64,000 bases of DNA, taken from contig NZ_KV820375.1 of the NCBI RefSeq assembly GCF_001815355.1, positions 1 to 64,000 on the forward strand. The letters run 5' to 3'. Position 1 is the first letter of the stretch; every line of letters starts with the position of its first letter. Made by a program: the position numbers and the translations under genes. The notes beneath the pieces were generated by a model. The model saw nothing but the letters and a program-made list of their open reading frames with translations, did no database searches and had not been told where the DNA came from. Positions 28,588 through 38,801 of the stretch are shown piece after piece. Source of the DNA: Haemophilus sp. HMSC068C11. GTDB lineage: Bacteria > Pseudomonadota > Gammaproteobacteria > Enterobacterales > Pasteurellaceae.

Positions 28588-29235
28588 ATGTCTTATACTC
28601 TACCTGAATTAGGCTACGCTTATGATGCGTTAGAACCACATTTTGATGCACAAACAATGGAAATTCACCACTCTAAACACCACCAAGCATATGTAAATAA
28701 TGCAAATGCAGTGTTAGAAACTTTACCCGCTGAATTTTCTGAAATGTGTGCAGGCCAATTAATCAGCCAATTAGATAAAATCCCAGCTGAAAAACGTACT
28801 GCATTACGTAACAACGCAGGCGGTCATGCAAACCACAGCTTATTCTGGAAATCATTGAAAAAAGGCACTACTTTACAAGGTGATTTAAAAGCAGCTATCG
28901 AACGTGATTTCGGTTCTGTAGAAAACTTCAAAGCTGAATTTGAAAAAGCAGCAGCGACTCGTTTTGGTTCTGGTTGGGCATGGTTAGTGATTAACCAAGG
29001 TAAATTATCTGTTGTGTCTACCGCAAACCAAGATTCTCCATTAATGGGTAAAGAAATCGCAGGTTGTGAAGGTTTCCCACTTTTAGGTTTAGACGTTTGG
29101 GAACACGCTTACTACTTGAAATTCCAAAACCGTCGTCCAGACTACATCAAAGAATTCTGGAACGTAGTGAACTGGGATTTCGTGGCAGAGCGTTTAGCTA
29201 AAAAATTAGCAAACTGCGGATGTTCAGCTAAATAA
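28588..29235 (+). CDS. sodA: Superoxide dismutase [Mn]
   Basis: Converts superoxide to oxygen and peroxide. The 215 residues have the N-terminal [12 protein letters not shown] ligand region, the [13 protein letters not shown] second histidine region, and the C-terminal [18 protein letters not shown] with the Asp and His ligands. Residues around the site resemble Mn-type rather than Fe-type enzymes. Unusually, the C-terminus carries a Cys-Gly-Cys tail (NCGCSAK). It is divergent from ccmA and has its own terminator. Confidence 0.97.
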   Translation: MSYTLPELGYAYDALEPHFDAQTMEIHHSKHHQAYVNNANAVLETLPAEFSEMCAGQLISQLDKIPAEKRTALRNNAGGHANHSLFWKSLKKGTTLQGDLKAAIERDFGSVENFKAEFEKAAATRFGSGWAWLVINQGKLSVVSTANQDSPLMGKEIAGCEGFPLLGLDVWEHAYYLKFQNRRPDYIKEFWNVVNWDFVAERLAKKLANCGCSAK

Positions 29236-29251
29236 TCACTTCTCTAAATGT

Positions 29252-29280
29252 AAAAAATCGCCTTTTTTAGGCGATTTTTT
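29252..29280 (+). terminator. sodA terminator
   Basis: An 11-bp stem AAAAAATCGCC / GGCGATTTTTT (29252-29262 / 29270-29280) with a 7-nt loop and trailing T-run. It could also work from the other strand. Confidence 0.92.
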
Positions 29281-29286
29281 TATTAG

Positions 29287-29730
29287 TTAAATCCAACGTC
29301 TGACTTTTTTCTTGTAAGCTAAATAAGACTCACCAAACTTCTTCTCAAGCCAGTATTCTTCAGGTTTAATTTGCCATTGTGTGATGAGATAAACAAAAAG
29401 AAAAACACCTAGAAAACTGACCGCACTTTGCAAATAAACTGCCCATGCCACTAGCAAGCCCGCTAAACTTAAATACATTGGGTTACGGCTAAAACGATAA
29501 ATACCATCTGCCACAAACACGTTGCTTTTTTCTAAGTGAATTGGATTGATATTCGCTTTACTTTTATAAAATTGCCAAAGGCTGAAAAAAGCGATGACAA
29601 AAGAAATCGATACAATCAAATAAACTGCTAACACATTGATTTCGAATGGATAAGGATTAGGCAAATATGCCATCATAAGTGCACAGCCAATAAAAATGAC
29701 GGGTGGCGGCACAATAGGTTTCTGAATCAT
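29287..29730 (-). CDS. Isoprenylcysteine carboxyl methyltransferase-like membrane protein
   Basis: The 147-residue protein has four hydrophobic segments and the ICMT/PEMT family signature RFSRNPMYLSLAG near 90-105, followed by a conserved EEYWLEKKFGESYLAYK segment. This points to a SAM-dependent methyltransferase in the membrane, with substrate unknown. It lies downstream of yfgM but is separated by that gene's terminator, so it may have its own weak promoter. Confidence 0.8.
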   Translation of the reverse strand: MIQKPIVPPPVIFIGCALMMAYLPNPYPFEINVLAVYLIVSISFVIAFFSLWQFYKSKANINPIHLEKSNVFVADGIYRFSRNPMYLSLAGLLVAWAVYLQSAVSFLGVFLFVYLITQWQIKPEEYWLEKKFGESYLAYKKKVRRWI

Positions 29731-29753
29731 CAGATCAAAAATCCAATAAAAAA

Positions 29754-29772
29754 AGCCCGAGCAATTCGGGCT
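29754..29772 (-). terminator. yfgM terminator
   Basis: On the minus strand AGCCCGA / TCGGGCT form a 7-bp GC-rich stem (29766-29772 / 29754-29760) followed by a run of seven T, just past the yfgM stop. Confidence 0.88.
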
Positions 29773-29782
29773 AATTAAAATA

Positions 29783-30397
29783 TTACAGATTATTTAATTT
29801 CATCTGTGCCATTTGTTTCTCTAACGGGTTACCGTTTTTCTGTGCATTCTCAAAGCTTGATTTAGCACCATTCACATCGCCTTTTGCGACTTGAATATCA
29901 CCCGCTAAAAGATCTTTACGCGCACTAAAGCCTTGGCTTTTCACTTGATTTAGACTTGCTAGTGCTGCATCAAATTGACCTTGTTGGAATTGCACAGCAG
30001 ACAAACGAAGCGCAGCAAGAGACGTTAAGATATCATCTTGTGATTGAGCAATCGCTTGTTTCAAGCTATTTTCAGCAGAGGCGTAATCTTGTTTTGCAAC
30101 GAAACCTTTTGCTTCATCTAATAAGCTAAATACCGCATAGCTAGTTTTATCATGCGCTTTCACAAATTCAGCCACTTTAGCTTGTTGTGCTGCGGCATCT
30201 TTGTTTGTGGTATAAACTAAGGCATCATATTCAGCAGACGCTTGCATGATTTGATTAGCTTGATAAGACTGCCAATAACGCCAGCCCAACATCCCGCCTA
30301 CGCCAAGGATGAAAGCAGCAATAATGGCTTTGCCATTGTCTTTCCACCACTCTTTTAACTGATTCAGTTCTTGTTCTTCTTCAATGGTATATGCCAT
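29783..30397 (-). CDS. yfgM: YfgM-like TPR membrane protein
   Basis: Periplasmic chaperone-type protein that associates with SecYEG and PpiD in E. coli. The 204 residues have a short cytoplasmic N-terminus, one membrane span (about 22-42) and a periplasmic TPR-like helical domain. It lies 18 bp after hisS, the conserved neighbour. Its partner PpiD is encoded at 43.5-45.4 kb in this window. Confidence 0.92.
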   Translation of the reverse strand: MAYTIEEEQELNQLKEWWKDNGKAIIAAFILGVGGMLGWRYWQSYQANQIMQASAEYDALVYTTNKDAAAQQAKVAEFVKAHDKTSYAVFSLLDEAKGFVAKQDYASAENSLKQAIAQSQDDILTSLAALRLSAVQFQQGQFDAALASLNQVKSQGFSARKDLLAGDIQVAKGDVNGAKSSFENAQKNGNPLEKQMAQMKLNNL

Positions 30398-30415
30398 TTT
30401 CCTATCCTTCTAAAA

Positions 30416-31687
30416 TTAAAATTGAGCTTTCACGTGTTCAATTAAATTGGCCACATCAATGGTTTGTTGCTCAGCTACGCCAAGTAAGTGTTTTACCACC
30501 ACTTGATTATTTTGCACTTCGCTTTCACCAAGCACAAGGGCAAGGGTTGCACCTGATTTATCAGCGCGTTTAAATTGTTTTTTGAAATTACCGCCGCTGC
30601 AATGCAACATGGTGCTTAAGTGCGGTAATTCTGAGCGAAGTTTTTCAGCGAGTTGGAATGCGGCTAATGTTGTGCCTTCACCTTGATAAACAACGTAAAT
30701 ATCTACCGCACTTTTTACCGGAATCGATTTATTCACTTCTTGAACAAGTAGCACTAAACGCTCTAAGCCCATTGCGAAACCGACACCACTGGTTGCGTGA
30801 CCACCAAGTTGCTCAACTAAGCCATCATAACGTCCACCACCACATACGGTGCCTTGTGCACCTAATGCAGATGTCACCCATTCAAATACGGTTTTATTAT
30901 AATAGTCTAAGCCACGAACCAATTTTGGATTAATTTCATATTGAATGCCAACCGCATCTAATAAACCACATAACTGTGCAAAATGCTCGCGACTTTCATC
31001 ATCTAAATAATCCAATAATTTTGGCGCGCCGTCCAATACATCTTGTAATGCTTGATTTTTAGTATCCAAAATACGTAATGGATTTTTTACAAGACGTTCT
31101 TTCTCTTCTTCGCTCATTAAATCTTGGTGATTTTCTAAGAAAGCCACTAATGCAGAACGATAGTTTGCACGTGCTTCTAATGAACCAATCGAATTTAATT
31201 GAAGTGAAACGTGTTGATCAATCCCTAACGCTTTCCACAAACGTGCAGTTAAAATAATTAACTCGGCATCAATTTCAGGGGTTGCGATACCAAATACTTC
31301 CACACCTGCTTGATGGAATTGACGGTAACGACCTTTTTGTGGACGCTCATGACGGAACATTGGTCCCATATACCATAAACGTTGTTCATTGTTGTAAATC
31401 CAACCGTGTTCAATCGCAGCACGTACACATCCAGCTGTGCCTTCTGGGCGAAGCGTTAATTGTTCATCATTATCCCAGAATGTGTACATTTCTTTTGATA
31501 CAACATCGGTTACTTCACCGATTGCACGAGCAAATAATGGCGTACTTTCCACGATTGGCATACGCACTTCTGAATAGCCGTAGCTGCTTAAAACTTGGCG
31601 AACCTGCCCTTCAATCCATTGCCAAAGTGGAGATTCAGTTGGGGAACAGTCATTCATCCCACGAATTGCTTGAATATTTTTTGCCAC
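30416..31687 (-). CDS. hisS: Histidine--tRNA ligase
   Basis: Class II aminoacyl-tRNA synthetase charging tRNA-His. The 423 residues contain motif 2 ([20 protein letters not shown]), the histidine-specific loop [12 protein letters not shown], motif 3 ([11 protein letters not shown]) and a C-terminal anticodon-binding domain. Two uptake sequences lie inside the gene near its 3' end (30618-30626 and 30705-30713). Confidence 0.98.
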   Translation of the reverse strand: MAKNIQAIRGMNDCSPTESPLWQWIEGQVRQVLSSYGYSEVRMPIVESTPLFARAIGEVTDVVSKEMYTFWDNDEQLTLRPEGTAGCVRAAIEHGWIYNNEQRLWYMGPMFRHERPQKGRYRQFHQAGVEVFGIATPEIDAELIILTARLWKALGIDQHVSLQLNSIGSLEARANYRSALVAFLENHQDLMSEEEKERLVKNPLRILDTKNQALQDVLDGAPKLLDYLDDESREHFAQLCGLLDAVGIQYEINPKLVRGLDYYNKTVFEWVTSALGAQGTVCGGGRYDGLVEQLGGHATSGVGFAMGLERLVLLVQEVNKSIPVKSAVDIYVVYQGEGTTLAAFQLAEKLRSELPHLSTMLHCSGGNFKKQFKRADKSGATLALVLGESEVQNNQVVVKHLLGVAEQQTIDVANLIEHVKAQF

Positions 31688-31696
31688 GAGTTTTCC

Positions 31697-32803
31697 TTAA
31701 ATAATTCGATTTTTTGGATCTTGTTGTGCAACTTTGGCACGAATTTTTGCTTCTAATTGGTCAATAATCGCGTCGTTATCAAAACGTTCTTTTTGACGCT
31801 CGCCATCTAAATAATAGCCACTTTTCTTATTACCACCGGTAACACCGAGGTCAGACACTAATGCTTCACCTGGGCCATTTACCACACAACCAATAATAGA
31901 TACATCCATTGGGGTGATAATATCTTCTAAACGTTGTTCCAGTGCATTCACCGTGCCAATCACATCAAACTCTTGACGTGAGCAAGTTGGACAAGCAATA
32001 AAGTTAATCCCGCGAGAACGAATACGTAACGATTTCAAAATATCAAAACCAACTTTGATTTCTTCTACAGGATCGGCGGCTAAAGAGACACGTAAGGTAT
32101 CACCAATACCTTCCGCCAACAGCATACCTAAACCAATTGCAGATTTCACTGAGCCCGCTCGCGCGCCACCGGCTTCCGTAATGCCTAAATGCAACGGCTG
32201 TTTAATGGCTTTTGCCAATAAACGGTAAGATTCCACCGCAAGGAAGACATCTGATGCTTTTACGCTCACTTTAAATTGATCGAAGTTTAAACGATCCAAG
32301 ATCTCAACGTGGCGTAACGCTGATTCTAATAAGGCTTCTGGTGTTGGTTCACCATATTTCTCTTGAATATCTTTTTCTAATGAGCCAGCATTGACACCGA
32401 TGCGAATCGGGATATTTTTATCACGCGCGCAATCCACCACTGCTCGAATACGATCTTCACGACCGATATTGCCTGGATTAATACGTAAGCAATCCACCCC
32501 ATATTCAGCCACTTTTAACGCAATGCGATAGTCAAAATGAATATCCGCCACTAATGGCACATTCACTTGCTGTTTAATGATTTTAAAGGCTTCGGCGGCA
32601 TCCATGGTAGGTACAGAAACACGCACAATATCTGCACCGACACGCTCCAAAGATTTAATCTGTGCAACGGTCGCTTCAACATCAGTTGTGCGAGTATTTG
32701 TCATGGATTGTACGGCAATCGGTGCATCACCACCGATTGGTACATTGCCCACATAAATTTTTGTCGATTCACGACGTTTGATAGTAGGTTTTACTGCTGA
32801 CAT
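31697..32803 (-). CDS. ispG: 4-hydroxy-3-methylbut-2-enyl diphosphate synthase (IspG/GcpE)
   Basis: Penultimate step of the MEP isoprenoid pathway, a [4Fe-4S] enzyme fed by flavodoxin. The 368 residues carry the cluster cysteines Cys271 and Cys274 (CPTC) and Cys306 ([10 protein letters not shown]). It lies between rodZ and hisS, spaced 18 and 9 bp, an operon order conserved in gammaproteobacteria. Confidence 0.97.
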   Translation of the reverse strand: MSAVKPTIKRRESTKIYVGNVPIGGDAPIAVQSMTNTRTTDVEATVAQIKSLERVGADIVRVSVPTMDAAEAFKIIKQQVNVPLVADIHFDYRIALKVAEYGVDCLRINPGNIGREDRIRAVVDCARDKNIPIRIGVNAGSLEKDIQEKYGEPTPEALLESALRHVEILDRLNFDQFKVSVKASDVFLAVESYRLLAKAIKQPLHLGITEAGGARAGSVKSAIGLGMLLAEGIGDTLRVSLAADPVEEIKVGFDILKSLRIRSRGINFIACPTCSRQEFDVIGTVNALEQRLEDIITPMDVSIIGCVVNGPGEALVSDLGVTGGNKKSGYYLDGERQKERFDNDAIIDQLEAKIRAKVAQQDPKNRII

Positions 32804-32821
32804 TCTTTCGTAAATTATTCG

Positions 32822-33853
32822 TTAAGGTTTTGGTAATTTAAATTTAGCCACACGGCCATCAACGGTAAGCGGATACACTTCGCCTTTATAAGTAATGCGA
32901 ACGTTACCTGGCGCACCGATAATCAAGGCATATTCATCACCATTAAAGGTTAAGGTTTCACCTTGTTTATATTCTTTTTGCGCTAATACTTTACGGTTTT
33001 TGTCTTTCACACTAATCCAACTTGAATTTTTCGTGATCTCAATAACGAGATCGCCTTTCGCTGTAGTTGGTGCTTCAGAAATAGCGGGGTTTTCAACCGC
33101 ACTTTGTGTATCTGGCACGGTTTTCTCTGTTGTTGGTTCTGTGTTAGGTAACGTTTGTTCCACAACCGGTGCTTGAGCTTGTTCAACGGTAGGCGCTGAA
33201 GTTGCAGCGGTTGAAACTTCTGCGTTTACTGTTTGAGCTTGATTTTCTTGAGTAGTTGAAACAGCAGGTTCAGCAGCGGCATTATTTGTTTTTTCCGCTA
33301 CAGACGTAGTTTCATTGCTTGACACCGCAGGCTGAGTATTTACTGTTACTGGAATTTCATTCGAATGAGTAACTGGTACCTCTGCTGTTTTTTCTTTTTC
33401 AACGTAGGTTTGCACTAAATTATCACGTTCTTCGTTTGATTTTTGATAATTTTGCCACCACCATAAGCCAGTCATTCCAACAGCAGCGAGTAAAATAATT
33501 GTTGTGAGTGTGCCTACCCAACGGCTGTGAGAAGAATATTGGTTAACTGAACGAGTCGCACGTGTATTTTTACTTAAATCATTTTTATGTGCTTCACCAA
33601 AAGTTAAATGAACCCATTCAGCATCAGGAATACGTAAAAATTTCGCATAACTACGTACGTAACCTCTCAAAAAGGTTGAAGGTACATTTTTTTGGACAAA
33701 TTCATTATTTTCTAATTTTGCCAAAATGCTTGGACGTAAAGAAATGGCCTTTGCCACATCTTCTAAAGAAAGATTTAATGCTTCGCGTGTTTGGCGAAGT
33801 TTATCCCCAAAGGAGATTTCAGTTGTTTCAGTTTGTTCGACGATTGTATTCAT
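32822..33853 (-). CDS. rodZ: Cytoskeletal morphogenesis protein RodZ
   Basis: Links MreB to the membrane in rod-shape control. I start it at the ATG at 33853 (MNTIVEQTETTEISF), giving 343 residues; the frame is open 24 codons further, but that part is not RodZ-like. An N-terminal helix-turn-helix (about 15-80) is followed by a membrane span (about 113-133), a long Thr/Ala/Glu/Pro-rich low-complexity linker with repeated TVEQ, APVVEQ and TEKTVPDTQ units, and a C-terminal DUF4115 beta domain. Confidence 0.92.
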   Translation of the reverse strand: MNTIVEQTETTEISFGDKLRQTREALNLSLEDVAKAISLRPSILAKLENNEFVQKNVPSTFLRGYVRSYAKFLRIPDAEWVHLTFGEAHKNDLSKNTRATRSVNQYSSHSRWVGTLTTIILLAAVGMTGLWWWQNYQKSNEERDNLVQTYVEKEKTAEVPVTHSNEIPVTVNTQPAVSSNETTSVAEKTNNAAAEPAVSTTQENQAQTVNAEVSTAATSAPTVEQAQAPVVEQTLPNTEPTTEKTVPDTQSAVENPAISEAPTTAKGDLVIEITKNSSWISVKDKNRKVLAQKEYKQGETLTFNGDEYALIIGAPGNVRITYKGEVYPLTVDGRVAKFKLPKP

Positions 33854-33928
33854 AGGTATAAAAATAGAGAAATAGAAATAAAAAACTAAATACCAAATTT
33901 TAAAGTCGAAAGGGGCTTTTGGCAATGA

Positions 33929-34471
33929 TTATTTGAGCGTGCGGAGCTTTTCCGCTCTAGAAGGATCAACTTGGCGCAATTTCTCCAATGCTTGTTGATA
34001 AACATCGGTTTGTTTTCCGGCAAAAGCACAAAGTGCCATATTTTCGTAAGTATCGGCTTGATGATAATAATTCGGCGCAGCGAGTGCCGCATTAAATTGT
34101 GAATAAGCTTGTTCTAATTCACCTTGCCCACATAAAAAAGCGCCAAAGTTGTTGTACACATCGCCTTGCTTATCGTCTAACTTAATCGCCTGTAAATAAG
34201 CTTGCTTCGCTTTTTCCGTATCGCCTTGTAATTGATAAAAATGCGCAAGTGCCGAGTGCACAAGATAATAGTGTTCATCATGTTCAAAGGCTTTATCTAA
34301 ATTCAGTTTTGCTTGAACAAAATCCTCTTGTTGCAGATAACCTAATGCCAATTCAACACGCGCTTTGGCTGCTTGTTGTTTATTAAAATCAACAGAAGAC
34401 TGAGAGACGCAAGCCGAAAAAACAAAAGGAAAAATGACCGCACTTAGAATGTTAATTGGGATTAATTTCAT
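33929..34471 (-). CDS. PilF/PilW-like TPR lipoprotein
   Basis: Putative outer-membrane lipoprotein of 180 residues with lipobox FSAC (Cys21) and about four TPR repeats, including DVYNNFGAFLCGQGELEQA. The family includes PilF/PilW, the pilotin that helps secretin assembly for type IV pili. Haemophilus uses type IV pili and a PilQ/ComE secretin for DNA uptake, which makes that role plausible here. It lies between rlmN and rodZ, the usual order. An uptake sequence sits near the signal peptide coding region (34437-34445). Confidence 0.87.
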   Translation of the reverse strand: MKLIPINILSAVIFPFVFSACVSQSSVDFNKQQAAKARVELALGYLQQEDFVQAKLNLDKAFEHDEHYYLVHSALAHFYQLQGDTEKAKQAYLQAIKLDDKQGDVYNNFGAFLCGQGELEQAYSQFNAALAAPNYYHQADTYENMALCAFAGKQTDVYQQALEKLRQVDPSRAEKLRTLK

Positions 34472-34540
34472 CTTATCACTCCTCTATCTTATCACTCTTA
34501 TCCAGGCCATTTTTCCTTTACAAGTCTTGCTATATTTAGC

Positions 34541-35689
34541 TTAGTTAACCGCTTTTACGTCAATACCTTCGCCAAACTTACGTTTCATTGCTGTACGTTT
34601 GGTTCGGTCGATCACATCCCCCGCCAACTGACCACAAGCGGCATCAATATCATCACCACGGGTTTTGCGCACAATTACCGTAAAACCGTATTCCATTAAG
34701 GTTTTTTGGAAACGATCGACACGGCTATTTGAGCTTTTACCATAAGGCGCTTCTGGGAACGGGTTCCATGGGATCAAATTAATTTTACATGGGGTATTTC
34801 TTAATACTTTGGCTAATTGATGCGCATGCTCTGTACCATCATTCACATGATCTAATAACACATATTCAATTGTCACTTTACCATGGTTAGCATTTGATAC
34901 TTCTAAGTATCTGTGTACCGAATCCATCAACATTTTGATGTTATATTTTTTATTGATCGGCATGATTTCATCACGCAATTCATCGTTCGGTGCGTGAAGT
35001 GAAATCGCTAATGCTACATCAATCTTATCACGTAACATATCGAGCGCTGGCACAACACCTGAAGTGGATAACGTCACGCGTCGTTTAGATAATCCATATG
35101 CGAAATCATCGAGCATAATTTCCATCGCGGGTACAACATTGGCTACATTTAACAATGGTTCACCCATGCCCATCATCACCACATTGGTAATCGGACGAAC
35201 ACCCGTCACACCAAAATTACCGATAATTTTTGATGCACGCCAAACCTGCCCAATAATTTCAGACACCGTTAAATTACGGTTAAAGCCTTGCTGTGCTGTC
35301 GAACAAAAAGTACAAGCTAAGGCACAGCCTACTTGAGAAGAGACACAAAGCGTTGCGCGATCTGCTTCAGGAATATAGACCGTTTCAACTTGCTGTTCAC
35401 CTACCTGCATCGCCCATTTAATGGTACCATCCGCAGAGCGTTGCTCAACCGCCACTTCTGGCGCTTTAATTTCCGAGACCGCTTTTAATTTTTCTCGTAA
35501 TTTTTTATTAATATTGGTCATATTGTCGAAGTTATCTTCGCCAAAATGATAAATCCATTTCACTAATTGATCCGCACGAAATGGTTTCTCGCCTAATTCA
35601 GCAAAAAACTCACGCATCTGCTGACGCGTTAAATCCATTAAGTTAATCTTTTTTGTATTCGTTTCGGATGAAAGGGGTTGTTCTAACAT
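34541..35689 (-). CDS. rlmN: Dual-specificity RNA methyltransferase RlmN
   Basis: Radical-SAM enzyme making m2A2503 in 23S rRNA and m2A37 in some tRNAs. The 382 residues have the cluster motif CALACTFC (Cys122, Cys126, Cys129), the methyl-carrying Cys in the C-terminal [10 protein letters not shown], and MGMGEPLLN. The frame is intact. It heads the rlmN-pilF-rodZ-ispG-hisS-yfgM block, in the usual gammaproteobacterial order. Confidence 0.97.
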   Translation of the reverse strand: MLEQPLSSETNTKKINLMDLTRQQMREFFAELGEKPFRADQLVKWIYHFGEDNFDNMTNINKKLREKLKAVSEIKAPEVAVEQRSADGTIKWAMQVGEQQVETVYIPEADRATLCVSSQVGCALACTFCSTAQQGFNRNLTVSEIIGQVWRASKIIGNFGVTGVRPITNVVMMGMGEPLLNVANVVPAMEIMLDDFAYGLSKRRVTLSTSGVVPALDMLRDKIDVALAISLHAPNDELRDEIMPINKKYNIKMLMDSVHRYLEVSNANHGKVTIEYVLLDHVNDGTEHAHQLAKVLRNTPCKINLIPWNPFPEAPYGKSSNSRVDRFQKTLMEYGFTVIVRKTRGDDIDAACGQLAGDVIDRTKRTAMKRKFGEGIDVKAVN

Positions 35690-35828
35690 AAAGCCTCGTT
35701 ATTACACATTACGGCGATGATGTTACTCATAATTGAGCAACAAAAAATTCGCATATTAAAAATGAGCCGAGATTTTACAGATTTACCGACAGATAAGCTA
35801 GCAGATTTAAAAAACAACGAAAATTTTG

Positions 35829-35888
35829 ACCGCACTTATTTGCGATCCGCATCGCAAAAATCAAAAAAATGAAAGGGAAAAGTGCGGT
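35829..35888. repeat. Two opposed uptake sequences around a hairpin, rlmN-pbpG region
   Basis: The 302-bp divergent gap holds ACCGCACTT (35829-35837) and AAGTGCGGT (35880-35888). A separate perfect hairpin TTTGCGAT-CCGC-ATCGCAAA (35839-35858) lies between them. No gene is visible in the gap. The rest should be the promoters of rlmN and pbpG. Confidence 0.7.
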
Positions 35889-35991
35889 TAAAAAAACTTC
35901 GAATTTTTTATCTTTCATACATCCCAAACCCCTACAAAAACTGATAGAATGTGCACTTCGTTTTATTCTCTGAGTTAGCTATATTGAAGAT

Positions 35992-36867
35992 ATGTTAAAA
36001 AAAGTTCTTTCTGTATTGTGTTTAGTACCCGCAGTCGCAACGGCACAATCTTATATCGTATATGATTTCACCCATGATAGAGTGCTCGAAAGTAGCTCAC
36101 CTAATCATGTGCAACCTATCGCATCCGTCACCAAGTTAATGACAGCGAATGTGTTTCTTGAAAATAATCGAAACGCAAATTGTACTGCATCGATTACTGA
36201 CGATGATTATGATTACATTAAAGGCACACATACAAAATTACCAAAATACACGCCAATTTCTTGTAATGAATTATTAAAAGCAATGCTTGTTCATTCTGAT
36301 AACTATGCTGCCCATGCACTTTCTCGCTCTGCGGGCATGAGTCGTTTGCAATTTATCCAAAAAATGAATGAGAAAGCACGAGAATTAGGCATGCGCTCTA
36401 CTCGCTTTTCAGACAGTTCAGGTTTATCTGATAGCAACATTTCAAGTGCAATGGATTTAGTTAAGCTAGCCAAATACTCGCTCAATAAAGCACAAATCAA
36501 AAATCTTTCTAATATGCCAAGTGCCTTCATTCAAGCTGGCGGACGCAGCGTTTTTGTTAAAAACACCAATAAATTAGTGCGTGAAGAAGTGTTTGATGCA
36601 GCAATTAATAAAACCGGCTATATTCGCGAATCTGGCTATAATTTAGTTTTCGTGAATAAAAATCCATGTAATCACTCTACCATCGGTGTGATCAGTTTAA
36701 ATAACCATTCATCTGCGTTTCGTACTAACTTTACCAAAGGAAAATTAGAACAATACGGTTGTATCGCAGGGCGTAGCATGCACAACTTTACCGTTGATGA
36801 AGCCCAATATGAAGAAGGCTATGATGAAGCGGGTATGGATCGCCTAATTCAACAAGTTGGTGGTTAA
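35992..36867 (+). CDS. pbpG: D-alanyl-D-alanine endopeptidase PBP7
   Basis: Periplasmic serine peptidase that cuts peptidoglycan cross-links. The 291 residues have a signal peptide (cleavage near TAQS), the catalytic SVTK (Ser45, Lys48), SDN (102-104) and the KTG box in INKTGYI. The length fits a class C low-mass PBP without a membrane anchor. It lies upstream of yfeABCD but has its own terminator. Confidence 0.94.
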   Translation: MLKKVLSVLCLVPAVATAQSYIVYDFTHDRVLESSSPNHVQPIASVTKLMTANVFLENNRNANCTASITDDDYDYIKGTHTKLPKYTPISCNELLKAMLVHSDNYAAHALSRSAGMSRLQFIQKMNEKARELGMRSTRFSDSSGLSDSNISSAMDLVKLAKYSLNKAQIKNLSNMPSAFIQAGGRSVFVKNTNKLVREEVFDAAINKTGYIRESGYNLVFVNKNPCNHSTIGVISLNNHSSAFRTNFTKGKLEQYGCIAGRSMHNFTVDEAQYEEGYDEAGMDRLIQQVGG

Positions 36868-36880
36868 TCATTTCAAAAAG

Positions 36881-36910
36881 AGCGGTCAATTTTGCACAAA
36901 ATTTTCCGCT
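36881..36910 (+). terminator. pbpG terminator
   Basis: Composite hairpin with an outer stem AGCGG / CCGCT (36881-36885 / 36906-36910) and a perfect inner stem AATTTTG-CA-CAAAATT (36888-36903), followed by TTTTAATTTT. Confidence 0.82.
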
Positions 36911-36936
36911 TTTTAATTTTAATCACCTATCGATTT

Positions 36937-36955
36937 GATAATTATTTTCATTTAA
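36937..36955. promoter_or_regulatory. Fur-like box upstream of yfeA
   Basis: GATAATTATTTTCATTTAA agrees with the 19-bp Fur consensus at 13 positions, the left half being nearly perfect. It lies about 65-85 bp upstream of the yfeA start, where iron or manganese control would be expected. An MntR-type regulator is an alternative. Confidence 0.5.
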
Positions 36956-37020
36956 AAAGCTTGTAAAAAATGATATTATTATGCAGAATGCTAATTCATC
37001 ATTATTTTTAAGGAGATCTC

Positions 37021-37902
37021 ATGAAGCATTTATTTAAAAGCCTATCTGTTATCGCTCTAGGTTTAGCAGCTTTACAAGCCGAAGCGAAATTTAAAGTGGT
37101 GACCACATTTACGGTTATTCAGGATATCGCACAAAATGTTGCGGGCGATGCCGCGACGGTGGAATCTATCACCAAACCTGGTGCAGAAATTCACGAGTAT
37201 GAACCGACCCCTAAAGATATTGTAAAAGCTCAATCTGCTGATTTAATTTTATGGAACGGATTAAATTTAGAGCGTTGGTTTGAGCGTTTCTTCCAAAATA
37301 TCAAAGATAAACCAGCCGTTGTGGTAACCGAAGGCGTCACGCCACTTTCTATTTATGAAGGCCCTTATAAAGATGCCCCTAACCCACACGCTTGGATGTC
37401 GCCATCTAATGCGTTGATTTATGTCGAAAATATCAAAAATGCATTAGTTAAATACGATCCGCAAAATGCTGATACTTATCAAAAAAATGCAGCGGCGTAT
37501 GCAGAAAAAATCAAACAGCTCGATAAACCTTTACGTGAAAAACTCTCACAGATTCCTGCCGACCAACGTTGGTTAGTGACTAGTGAAGGCGCCTTTAGTT
37601 ATTTAGCGAAAGATTACGATCTCAAAGAAGGCTATTTATGGCCAATTAACGCTGAACAACAAGGTACGCCTCAACAAGTGCGTAAACTTATCGATTTAGT
37701 GAAAAAAAATCACATTCCAGTGGTATTTAGTGAAAGTACCGTGTCAGCCAAACCTGCTCAACAGGTAGCGAAAGAAAGCGGTGCTAAGTACGGCGGCGTA
37801 CTTTATGTCGATTCCCTTTCTGCTGCTGATGGCCCTGTACCAACTTATATTGACTTACTGAATGTCACTGTATCCACCATAGTCAAAGGATTTGAAAAAT
37901 AA
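37021..37902 (+). CDS. yfeA: Mn/Fe (chelated iron) ABC transporter substrate-binding protein
   Basis: Periplasmic cluster A-I metal-binding protein of 293 residues. It has a signal peptide ending near LQAEA and candidate metal ligands in IHEYEP (His near 58), NPHAWMS (His near 124), TSEGAF (Glu) and the C-terminal YVDSLS (Asp). The family takes Mn(II) or Fe(II); Zn transporters of this class usually have a His-rich loop, which is absent. A strong AAGGAG precedes the ATG. It is the first gene of a tight four-gene operon. Confidence 0.94.
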   Translation: MKHLFKSLSVIALGLAALQAEAKFKVVTTFTVIQDIAQNVAGDAATVESITKPGAEIHEYEPTPKDIVKAQSADLILWNGLNLERWFERFFQNIKDKPAVVVTEGVTPLSIYEGPYKDAPNPHAWMSPSNALIYVENIKNALVKYDPQNADTYQKNAAAYAEKIKQLDKPLREKLSQIPADQRWLVTSEGAFSYLAKDYDLKEGYLWPINAEQQGTPQQVRKLIDLVKKNHIPVVFSESTVSAKPAQQVAKESGAKYGGVLYVDSLSAADGPVPTYIDLLNVTVSTIVKGFEK

Positions 37903-38798
37903 TGACTGAACTGTCCGCTTCTATTTCCGTTAATGACGTAACCGTGCGTTACAACAACGGGCACACTGCAATTTATGATGTTACCTTTGCATTACAAGGG
38001 GGAACCATCTGTGCTCTTGTCGGCGTAAATGGGAGCGGAAAATCAACGCTATTCAAAAGCATCATGGGCTTAATTAAACCACAACAAGGCAATATTGCGC
38101 TTTGTGGTTTGCCAATTAATCGAGCATTGAAACAAAATTTGGTTGCCTATGTGCCGCAAGCGGAAGAAGTCGATTGGCAATTTCCAGTCTCCGTTTATGA
38201 TGTTGTCATGATGGGGCGTTATGGCTATATGAACTTTTTGCGTATTCCAAAAGCGGAAGATAAACAAAAAGTGCTCGAAGCGATGCAACGAGTAAACATC
38301 GAGCATTTAGCTGAACGACAAATCGGTGAGCTTTCTGGTGGACAGAAAAAACGCGTATTTTTGGCTCGAGCATTAGCACAACAAAGTAAGATTATCTTAC
38401 TCGATGAGCCTTTTACAGGCGTGGATGTTAAAACTGAAAATGCTATTGTGGAACTCCTTCGCCAATTACGTGCTGAAGGCCATTTAATTTTAGTTTCTAC
38501 CCACAACTTGGGTTCTGTGCCAGACTTCTGTGACCAAGTGGTAATGATTAACCGTACTGTAATTGCTGCCGGTAAAACGGAAGATACATTCAATCAGCAT
38601 AATTTGGAAAAAGTCTTTGGCGGAGTGTTACGACACATCAAATTATTAGGTGAAGATCTGCATAATGATGAAGATAAACGTGCTGTCACCGTGCTTACGG
38701 ATGATGAACGTCCTGTTGTCTTCTATGGCGAAACCAAAAATGATCCGCCCGCAACGGCTGTAAAATCCTGTCGTCTGCCTCCGTCTGACAAGGAATAA
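37902..38798 (+). CDS. yfeB: Mn/Fe ABC transporter ATPase
   Basis: ATP-binding subunit of the yfe importer, with Walker A GVNGSGKS (41-48), signature LSGGQKKR and Walker B IILLDEP. At 298 residues it is longer than the core domain because of a charged C-terminal tail after about residue 245. Its ATG overlaps the yfeA stop by one base (TAATG). Confidence 0.95.
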   Translation: MTELSASISVNDVTVRYNNGHTAIYDVTFALQGGTICALVGVNGSGKSTLFKSIMGLIKPQQGNIALCGLPINRALKQNLVAYVPQAEEVDWQFPVSVYDVVMMGRYGYMNFLRIPKAEDKQKVLEAMQRVNIEHLAERQIGELSGGQKKRVFLARALAQQSKIILLDEPFTGVDVKTENAIVELLRQLRAEGHLILVSTHNLGSVPDFCDQVVMINRTVIAAGKTEDTFNQHNLEKVFGGVLRHIKLLGEDLHNDEDKRAVTVLTDDERPVVFYGETKNDPPATAVKSCRLPPSDKE

Positions 38799-38801
38799 GT
38801 C

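Noticed and set aside
31282-31704. 140-codon plus-strand frame opposite hisS
   Set aside because: It is the complement of a well-conserved gene and has no plausible protein features.
33854-33925. 24-codon extension of rodZ
   Set aside because: It overlaps the end of the preceding PilF-like gene region, and its composition (Phe/Tyr/Ile-rich) does not fit the RodZ N-terminus.
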